Assembly: GCA_025451425.1 (NCBI GenBank)
Contig: JANWKK010000222.1
Location: 1-5,688, forward strand
Direction: 5' to 3'
Length of the DNA: 5,688 bases
From: Gemmatimonadaceae bacterium
GTDB lineage: Bacteria; Gemmatimonadota; Gemmatimonadetes; Gemmatimonadales; Gemmatimonadaceae
Shown here piece by piece: positions 1-4,789 of the stretch. The notes under the pieces were generated by a model. That model ran no database searches, had not been told where the DNA came from, and saw nothing but the letters and a program-made list of their open reading frames with translations. Both the position numbers and the translations under genes were made by a program. Position 1 is the first letter of the stretch; each line of letters starts with the position of its first letter.

Positions 1-2
1 CC

Positions 3-530
3 GCGCTGCTCGTCGCATGTGAGGCCAAGATGCCAACGGCGGCGGACGTCGAGCACATGGATGCGCAGTCCGCGGAGCGCAATGTCAAGGCGTTAGGCTG
101 GGTCGGGAGCGACTCTGTCCTCTGGTCCGTAGACGGCGTCGTCACGAGCGCAGCCGCCGCCAAAGCAATCTCCAAGGACAGTATCGCCAAAGTCGAGGTG
201 GACAAAGGCGAGGGGCGCTCACGCATCTTCATCGTGACAAAGGCGCGTGAGAATCTCGCTGGGGCGAAAGTCGACTCCGTCCGAGTCAACCTTAGCGAGG
301 CCTCATCGGCGGAGCATCGAGCCAGGCGGCTTCAAGAGGCTCAGGAGGTGACGTCCCATGAGGGTGCGCCGATTCTGATCATCGACGGCGTGCGCTCCGA
401 TCCGGCCGTCCTCAAGACCATCGATCGCAATCGGATCGACCGTGTCGATGTTCTCAAAGGCGCACTGGCGACGCAGTCGTACGGCGCGGACGGTAAGAAC
501 GGCGTGATCCTGATTACGACGAAGCGTTAG
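3..530 (+). CDS. C-terminal fragment of a protein with two TonB-plug-like repeats (possible M56/BlaR1-type peptidase tail)
   Basis: The frame is open from the first full codon at base 3 to TAG at 528-530, so the gene starts upstream. Counting from the internal ATG at base 30, residues 113-165 look like the end of a SusC/RagA-type TonB receptor plug: LIIDGV, then DRNRIDRVDVLKG, then YGADGKNGVILITTK. Residues 29-71 are a weaker copy: WSVDGV, KDSIAKVEVDKG and IFIVTK. A linker of about 40 polar residues separates them. The first visible residues, ALLVACEAK, look like the end of a hydrophobic segment followed by a cysteine. This could be the last membrane helix of an M56/BlaR1-type metallopeptidase, some of which carry plug-like C-termini, or a lipoprotein signal. 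No receptor beta-barrel follows, so this is not a normal TonB receptor. The plug resemblance is seen directly; the M56 link is inference. Confidence 0.75.
   Translation, partial: ALLVACEAKMPTAADVEHMDAQSAERNVKALGWVGSDSVLWSVDGVVTSAAAAKAISKDSIAKVEVDKGEGRSRIFIVTKARENLAGAKVDSVRVNLSEASSAEHRARRLQEAQEVTSHEGAPILIIDGVRSDPAVLKTIDRNRIDRVDVLKGALATQSYGADGKNGVILITTKR
91..98 (+). repeat. CGTTAGGC octamer, copy 1
   Basis: This is an exact copy inside the plug-protein gene. It supplies the codons of Ala-Leu-Gly (residues 21-23 from the ATG at base 30), with leucine written as the rare codon TTA. Function is unknown; see the finding on the six-copy octamer. Confidence 0.6.
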
Positions 531-532
531 CT

Positions 533-571
533 GCGTGGCGCGTGACGCGTGACGCGTGGCGCGTGAGGCGT
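533..571 (+). repeat. Tandem heptamer array GCGTG(A/G)(C/G)
   Basis: Five contiguous 7-base units lie at 533-539, 540-546, 547-553, 554-560 and 561-567: GCGTGGC, GCGTGAC, GCGTGAC, GCGTGGC and GCGTGAG. A partial sixth unit, GCGT, follows. The array starts three bases after the stop codon of the upstream gene. Inverted copies occur at 609-615 and 616-622. The units are far too short and unspaced to be a CRISPR array. The position between convergent genes suggests an intergenic repeat family, possibly one with many genomic copies. Confidence 0.8.
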
Positions 572-622
572 CGAATCTGAGACGAAGCGTTCCGAATTCA
601 CGCTCCACGCCACGCATCACGC
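547..622. terminator. Long imperfect hairpin between convergent genes, possible bidirectional terminator
   Basis: Bases 547-571 pair imperfectly with 599-622. On the minus strand the right arm begins GCGTGATGCGTGGCG, against GCGTGACGCGTGGCG in the left arm, so one mismatch in the first 15 positions. The loop is about 27 bases. The right arm overlaps the stop codon of the nitrilase gene (617-619). The placement fits a two-way terminator or RNA-stabilising structure, but neither side has a clear T-run, so classical intrinsic termination is uncertain. Confidence 0.4.
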
Positions 623-1555
623 ATCTCGACGGCGATGGACGACCAGCTCGAGGACATCAGGCCGCGCGTAGTGTCCCGCGACATCGAGCTGCCAGCGCGG
701 TCCGGTGATGCGCTGCGGATCCACGTCGCCGAAGAGGATGCTCTGCTCTTCCTTCAGTGGGCCGGCAACCAGCTTCCCGTCTGGGTCGATGATCACGCTG
801 TCGCCGGGATTGACCCATCCTGACGCGGACACCGATACGCCTTGCTTGAACGCGTATCGGTCGGGGATGTCCGCGAGACGCATTGCGCTGCAGCAGCCGA
901 TCACGTACATGCGGCCTTCCTTCGCGATGTGTCGCAGCGTCGAGATCCATGGCTCACCGCGATCCCACGTCGGCGCAACGTACACTTGCGCGCCGGCGTT
1001 GTAGATCGCTTGGCGGGCAAGCGGCATGTAGTTCTCCCAACACGTCAGTCCCGCGAGCCGTCCAATCGCGGTGTCATATGCAACGAGGGTCGATCCATCG
1101 CCCTGCGCATGCACGAGCCGCTCACCTGCCGTCGGCACCAGCTTGCGGTGCACGCCGAGCAACTTGCCGTCGGCACCGATGAAGATCAGCGAATTATAAA
1201 TTGACGTCCCGCTTGCTTCAGCGTTGCGCTCGTTGACGCCGATCGTGACGTAGGCGTTTGCCGCACGCGCCGCCTCGCACAAGCGATCCACTGCGGGACT
1301 GGGAATCGTTACCGACTGGTCGAGTAGTTCAGCGTAGAGCGCGCGGAGCGCTTGCGTCTGCCCAGCCGCGATCGACCAGACCCAGAGCGGGTAGCCTGGT
1401 ACGAACAGCTCCGGGAAAACAATCAGCCGGGCGTTCCGTGTGGCGGCGTTCGCTATTGCGTCGCACGCGCGCTCGATCGTCGCTTCGCGATCGAGAAACA
1501 CGGGGCTCAGCTGAACGGCCGCGACGACGAAGGGCTGTGCGGGAGAGTACGTCAC
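617..1555 (-). CDS. Nitrilase (carbon-nitrogen hydrolase family)
   Basis: Nitrilases are cytosolic enzymes that hydrolyse a nitrile to a carboxylic acid and ammonia through a cysteine thioimidate intermediate. Numbering from the chosen start (312 aa), the triad is visible as Glu49 in FPELFVPGYP, Lys138 in HRKLVPT and Cys172 in LTCWENYMPLAR. Glu145 in the following GERL matches the extra conserved glutamate of true nitrilases. The CWEN motif and WD at 197-198 favour a true nitrilase or cyanide hydratase over an amidase or carbamoylase. The substrate cannot be read from sequence. The GTG at 1553-1555 is preferred because the protein then begins MTYSPAQPFVVAAVQLSP, as family members do. The ATG at 1643-1645 would give 342 aa with an atypical Cys/Arg-rich leader lying beyond the padR promoter. 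No good Shine-Dalgarno precedes the GTG. The gene is divergent from padR and convergent with the plug-protein gene. Confidence 0.9.
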   Translation of the reverse strand: MTYSPAQPFVVAAVQLSPVFLDREATIERACDAIANAATRNARLIVFPELFVPGYPLWVWSIAAGQTQALRALYAELLDQSVTIPSPAVDRLCEAARAANAYVTIGVNERNAEASGTSIYNSLIFIGADGKLLGVHRKLVPTAGERLVHAQGDGSTLVAYDTAIGRLAGLTCWENYMPLARQAIYNAGAQVYVAPTWDRGEPWISTLRHIAKEGRMYVIGCCSAMRLADIPDRYAFKQGVSVSASGWVNPGDSVIIDPDGKLVAGPLKEEQSILFGDVDPQRITGPRWQLDVAGHYARPDVLELVVHRRRDA

Positions 1556-1578
1556 GGTGGTGTGGGTTCGGACGCACC

Positions 1579-1607
1579 AATCTTGACATCGCTGCGATGC
1601 AGCGCAA
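1579..1607 (-). promoter_or_regulatory. Candidate nitrilase promoter
   Basis: Read on the minus strand, TTGCGC (1602-1607) and AAGATT (1579-1584) are separated by 17 bases, a weak match to a sigma-70 type promoter. Transcription would start near 1572, about 17 bases before the GTG start. This supports the shorter nitrilase reading. The elements are weak and overlap the promoter candidate on the other strand. Confidence 0.3.
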
Positions 1608-1611
1608 TCTT
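1583..1611 (+). promoter_or_regulatory. Candidate padR operon promoter
   Basis: A perfect TTGACA -35 box (1583-1588) is followed after 17 bases by AATCTT (1606-1611), a weak -10 box that keeps the important second A and last T. Transcription would start near 1618, about 20 bases before the padR ATG. The spacer holds two overlapping small palindromes: CATCG-CTG-CGATG at 1587-1599 and GCTGC-GAT-GCAGC at 1591-1603. These are reasonable operator candidates for PadR autoregulation, although they are not the ATGT-N8-ACAT form reported for several PadR proteins. Confidence 0.5.
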
Positions 1612-1634
1612 CTCCCCGGAGAACCTCCGGGGAG
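1612..1634 (+). promoter_or_regulatory. Perfect 10-bp inverted repeat covering the padR ribosome binding site
   Basis: CTCCCCGGAG (1612-1621) and CTCCGGGGAG (1625-1634) are perfect reverse complements separated by AAC. The right arm contains GGGGAG (1629-1634), which ends four bases before the padR ATG and is its likely Shine-Dalgarno. A transcript starting upstream of 1612 would hide this site in a stable hairpin. One starting near 1618 would keep only part of the stem. The repeat could also work as a DNA operator at the transcription start. Confidence 0.6.
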
Positions 1635-1638
1635 CGGC

Positions 1639-1992
1639 ATGGCATCGCAGTCCGAAGACCTACTGCGCGGAACGCTCGATGCGCTCATCCTGAAGACACT
1701 CACCTGGGGTCCGCGACACGGCTACGGCATCGCACGCTGGATCAAGGCCACATCCCACGACGCACTCGCCGTGGAGGATCGTGCGCTTTATCTCGCCCTG
1801 CACCGGCTCGAGGACCACGGCTGGGTCGAGAGCGACTGGGGACTGTCCGACAACAACCGGCGCGCGAAATACTACCAGCTCACGGCGTCCGGACGCGCCG
1901 AGCTGCGTGCCGAGTCGAAGCGTCTGACGCGATACGCCGAGGGATTGTTTAGGGTTCTGAACGCCACCGCCTGGGAGGCGGAGCCACGCTGA
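1639..1992 (+). CDS. PadR-family transcriptional regulator (short, ADOP-associated type)
   Basis: PadR proteins are small dimeric winged-helix DNA-binding regulators, usually repressors. The 117-aa product starts MASQSEDLLRGTLDALILKT, the standard opening of the family, followed by GPRHGYGIA (24-32), the recognition-helix region LYLALHRLEDHGWVES (50-65), and the wing and strand region RRAKYYQLTASGR (74-86). A short C-terminal helix (about 87-107) would form the dimer arm. In the family the recognition helix usually reads SLYPALHRLE; here it is ALYLALHRLE, a small deviation. The ATG at 1639 fits the family start and has GGGGAG just upstream; the in-frame ATG at 1597 lies inside the promoter candidate. 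The stop TGA shares its last A with the ATG of the permease gene, so the two are translationally coupled. The known pairing of such regulators with ADOP permeases suggests it controls this operon; its ligand is unknown. Confidence 0.93.
   Translation: MASQSEDLLRGTLDALILKTLTWGPRHGYGIARWIKATSHDALAVEDRALYLALHRLEDHGWVESDWGLSDNNRRAKYYQLTASGRAELRAESKRLTRYAEGLFRVLNATAWEAEPR
1973..1978 (+). promoter_or_regulatory. Ribosome binding site for the permease gene
   Basis: GGGAGG lies within the end of padR, 13 bases before the permease ATG. The spacing is somewhat long. The one-base stop/start overlap (TGATG at 1990-1994) means termination-reinitiation probably does much of the work. Confidence 0.5.
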
Positions 1993-4721
1993 TGCCCTCC
2001 GAGCCACGTATTCCCGGACTCCGCCGATTGGTGCGCCTCCCCAATCGCTCAGTCGAAAGCGAGATCGACGACGAGATCGCATTTCACATCGAGAGCCGCG
2101 TTCGCGAGCTCGTCGGGGAGGGCCATAGCGAGAGCGACGCCCGCCGTCTCGCCGACGCCGAGTTCGGCGATGTGAACGCGTCGCGGCGCGAGCTGGCCGC
2201 CGTCGATCGTCATCGGAGGCGCCGCGAGCGGATCACGCACGTTGTCGAGACTATCGTCCAGGATCTTCGCCATGCCACTCGATCGTTAGGCAGAGCGCCT
2301 GCGTTCGCGATTACGGCCATGATCACACTCGTTGTCGGCATCGGCTCCGTCGTTGCGATCTTTGCCGTCGTCGATCACGTGCTCCTTCGCCCGCTCCCGT
2401 TCGCGAGTCCCGACCGCCTCGTCGGCGCCTGGACCGACTTCCCGCCGCTCGGCATGACGCACGGCCAGCAAGCGGCGATCACGTACTGGACCTATCAGTC
2501 ACAAGCCAGAACGATCGAGGGAATCGGCATCTATGATGTGAATGCAGTAAATGTCGTTGCCGATGGCGGTGCGCCGACGGCTCCACGACATGTGAGCACC
2601 GGCCTCTTCACAGCGAGGATGTTCCGGGTGCTGGGCGTCTCGGCGACGCGCGGCCGCGTGTTCAACGACGCCGAAGACGAGCCTGGCGCTCCACCAGTCA
2701 TGCTCATCAGCGAGGGAATGTGGCGGGCGCAGTTCGGCGGCGATCCGGCCATCGTCGGACGCTCGCTCGAAGTGAATGGTGTGCGACGCGAGATCATCGG
2801 CGTAATGCCCGCCAGCTTTCGCTTTCCGTCGGCGGAGACCGAGATCTGGATTCCGCTCGGTCTCGATCCGAGTCACCCGCCGGCGAATGCATTCGCGTAC
2901 TACTCCGTGGCGCGCCTTAAAGCCGGCGTGAGTGCCGCCGAGGCGCAGCGCGATTTTGCGGACGTATTGCCGCGGGTTGCCACGCTCTTCCCGACATTTG
3001 TCACGGGCCTAACGACGCGCCAGATGCTGGATCAGGTCAAGCCGAAGCCCGTCATCACGCCATTGCAGGACGATATCACGGGTGGCATTTCGCGAACGCT
3101 CTGGATGATGGCCGCGGCCGCGGCGCTGCTCCTGCTCGTCGCATGCGTCAACGTCGCCAATCTCACGCTCGTTCGTTTCGATTCTCGCCAGCGGGAGCTC
3201 GCAGTACGAGAGGCGATGGGCGCCGGCCGTGCGCGCGTGATGCAAGCCGTCTTCTCTGAATCGGCCGTGCTCGCAGCCACCGCTGGCCTCTTCGGAGTCA
3301 TTGTTGCATGGGTGCTCGTCCGCGCGCTCGTGGCGGCAGGGCCGGCAGACATACCTCGCCTCGGCGAGATCACGATCGACGCGAGGACGCTTTCAGTCGC
3401 AACGCTGATAACCGTGCTCACCGCGGTGCTTTGTAGTCTGATTCCGATGCTTCGCATTCGTATCGGGAGCGTCGCACTGCGCGGTGGCGCTCGCGGTGTC
3501 ACCGCGACGCGACGGCAGCATCGCGTTCGTGCGGCACTCGTGGCGTCGCAGATCGCCATCGCACTCGTCGTTCTCTCGGGATCTGGGCTCCTCGTTCGCA
3601 CCTTCGTGTCGCTGCACGCGATTCGTCCCGGCTTCGACCCCGAGAACGTCGCAACGCTCTGGATTTCTCTCCCGCGCGGTCAATACAAGCAGAACGCCGA
3701 GATCGGCAGATTTTATTCGACACTTGTCAACCGAGTAGCGCACTTACCGAACGTGAAGAGCGTCGGCGTCACATCGCGACTCCCCCTCGTCCTTCGCGGG
3801 CTCAATCCGAACCCCCTCTACCCGGAAGATGATCCGAGCTACGCAACCAAACTGCCGCCCTTGCAGATGTTCACGACTGTCGGCGGCGACTATTTCCGCA
3901 CAATGGGAATCCCGCTCATCGCTGGAAGAGTCTTTGATCGCATGGAGACGCAACGCGATGGCGAAGCAATCATCTCGAGGCGCGCCGCGCTCTTCTTCTG
4001 GAAAGACTCGACGGGTGTCGCCGCGTTAGGCAAACGATTCCGCGCTCTTCCCACTGAGCCCCTGACCACGGTCGTCGGCGTCGTCGGAGATGTGCGCGAC
4101 ACGATGCTCGCCGCGCCGCCCTCGCCCACGATCTATTTTCCCGAGCTCCTCCAGCCCGTAGCGGCAACGTCGCACACAGTTCGCACCATGGCACTCGCTA
4201 TACGAACCACCGCTGACCCCACGCCCGTGATTTCAGCCGCGCAGCGGATCGTCCGCGAGATCGACCCGTCACTCCCCACCTTCGACGTTCAACTGATGAC
4301 ACGTGCTCTCCGCACGTCGACGGCGCAGTTGGGATTCACGATCCTCATCCTCGGCGGTGCGGCGACGGTGACGTTATTGCTCGGAGCGATCGGGCTGTAT
4401 GGCATGTTGGCCTACGTCGTGACGTTGCGGCGGCGCGAGTTCGGTATCCGCATCGCACTCGGTGCGACGCCGCGCGCCGTCGCCGCGGCCACGACGCGCG
4501 TTGGACTCGGCCTAACGAGCGCAGGGGTTGCGGCGGGACTCGTTCTGTTCGCCGCCGTCGCGCGCTTCATTCGTGGATTTCTCTTCGGCGTAGCGCCGTG
4601 GGACGCTCCGACGATCGCGTCCGCGGCGCTGGGCTTGCTGGCCGTCGCCGCCTTGGCGAGCTGGATTCCGGCCCGCCGCGCGGCCCGCGTCGACCCAGCA
4701 GAGGCGCTGCGGGCCGAGTAG
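1992..4721 (+). CDS. ABC transporter permease of the ADOP type (duplicated MacB/FtsX-like, orphan)
   Basis: The 909-aa inner-membrane protein joins two MacB/FtsX-type permease units, the architecture called acidobacterial duplicated orphan permease. Residues 1-95 are the soluble prefix domain (SEIDDEIAFHIESRV and SESDARRLADAEFGD). A membrane helix at about 104-128 runs into VVDHVLLRPLPF, a family hallmark. A MacB-like periplasmic domain covers about 140-360, and helices lie near 369-395, 422-449 and 466-487. The second unit has a helix at 514-536, a periplasmic domain at about 540-775, and helices at 781-808, 832-858 and 872-893. The cytoplasmic coupling motif occurs twice: RELAVREAMGAGRARV (401-416) and RREFGIRIALGATPRAV (814-830). 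The C-terminus, ARRAARVDPAEALRAE, is typical. MacB-like proteins act mechanically from the inner membrane, for example in drug or peptide efflux; the substrate here is unknown. It is coupled to padR, has no ATPase gene in the window, and is followed by a strong terminator. Confidence 0.95.
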   Translation: MPSEPRIPGLRRLVRLPNRSVESEIDDEIAFHIESRVRELVGEGHSESDARRLADAEFGDVNASRRELAAVDRHRRRRERITHVVETIVQDLRHATRSLGRAPAFAITAMITLVVGIGSVVAIFAVVDHVLLRPLPFASPDRLVGAWTDFPPLGMTHGQQAAITYWTYQSQARTIEGIGIYDVNAVNVVADGGAPTAPRHVSTGLFTARMFRVLGVSATRGRVFNDAEDEPGAPPVMLISEGMWRAQFGGDPAIVGRSLEVNGVRREIIGVMPASFRFPSAETEIWIPLGLDPSHPPANAFAYYSVARLKAGVSAAEAQRDFADVLPRVATLFPTFVTGLTTRQMLDQVKPKPVITPLQDDITGGISRTLWMMAAAAALLLLVACVNVANLTLVRFDSRQRELAVREAMGAGRARVMQAVFSESAVLAATAGLFGVIVAWVLVRALVAAGPADIPRLGEITIDARTLSVATLITVLTAVLCSLIPMLRIRIGSVALRGGARGVTATRRQHRVRAALVASQIAIALVVLSGSGLLVRTFVSLHAIRPGFDPENVATLWISLPRGQYKQNAEIGRFYSTLVNRVAHLPNVKSVGVTSRLPLVLRGLNPNPLYPEDDPSYATKLPPLQMFTTVGGDYFRTMGIPLIAGRVFDRMETQRDGEAIISRRAALFFWKDSTGVAALGKRFRALPTEPLTTVVGVVGDVRDTMLAAPPSPTIYFPELLQPVAATSHTVRTMALAIRTTADPTPVISAAQRIVREIDPSLPTFDVQLMTRALRTSTAQLGFTILILGGAATVTLLLGAIGLYGMLAYVVTLRRREFGIRIALGATPRAVAAATTRVGLGLTSAGVAAGLVLFAAVARFIRGFLFGVAPWDAPTIASAALGLLAVAALASWIPARRAARVDPAEALRAE
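2284..2291 (+). repeat. CGTTAGGC octamer, copy 2
   Basis: This exact copy sits in the permease gene at Ser98-Leu99-Gly100 with TTA for leucine, just before the first membrane helix. Confidence 0.6.
3007..3014 (-). repeat. CGTTAGGC octamer, copy 3
   Basis: This copy reads GCCTAACG on the plus strand, inside the permease gene at Gly339-Leu340-Thr341 with the rare leucine codon CTA. It shares the 10-base form GGCCTAACGA with copies 5 and 6. Confidence 0.6.
4024..4031 (+). repeat. CGTTAGGC octamer, copy 4
   Basis: This exact copy sits in the second periplasmic domain of the permease at Ala678-Leu679-Gly680, with TTA for leucine. Confidence 0.6.
4510..4517 (-). repeat. CGTTAGGC octamer, copy 5
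   Basis: This copy reads GCCTAACG on the plus strand, in the permease at Gly840-Leu841-Thr842 with CTA for leucine. Its surrounding 12 bases, GGCCTAACGAGC (4509-4520), recur exactly in copy 6. Confidence 0.6.
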
Positions 4722-4750
4722 ACGCGTAGCTCCGTGACTGTGCCGGCGAT

Positions 4751-4776
4751 GGGGGCGTCTTTAGACGCCCCCTTTT
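4751..4776 (+). terminator. Intrinsic terminator of the padR-permease operon
   Basis: GGGGGCGTC (4751-4759) pairs perfectly with GACGCCCCC (4764-4772) around the loop TTTA, and TTTT (4773-4776) follows directly. It lies 29 bases after the permease stop codon, as expected for a Rho-independent terminator. Its end is only 13 bases before the kinase start codon. Confidence 0.92.
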
Positions 4777-4789
4777 CCGTCCCGATCTC

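Noticed and set aside
533..571. CRISPR-like array
   Set aside because: The units are seven bases long and contiguous, with no spacers and no cas genes.
303..620. A 105-codon open frame on the minus strand over the plug-gene end and repeat region
   Set aside because: Part of its product (ASRATRHASRATQ) is simply translated heptamer repeat, and the rest is antisense to a convincing plug domain.
1258..1638. Long N-terminal extension of PadR in the same frame
   Set aside because: The extension is Arg/Ser-rich, overlaps the nitrilase gene on the other strand and lies upstream of the promoter candidate. The family starts at the ATG at 1639.
1556..1645. Longer nitrilase start at the ATG at 1643-1645
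   Set aside because: The extra 30 residues do not resemble a nitrilase N-terminus and their codons run through the padR promoter and hairpin. The GTG at 1553-1555 gives the usual family start. It remains possible if no leader is needed.
3032..3601. A 189-codon open frame on the minus strand inside the permease gene
   Set aside because: It has a Ser/Arg/Thr-rich, low-complexity composition with no motif, opposite a continuous and well-matched permease sequence.
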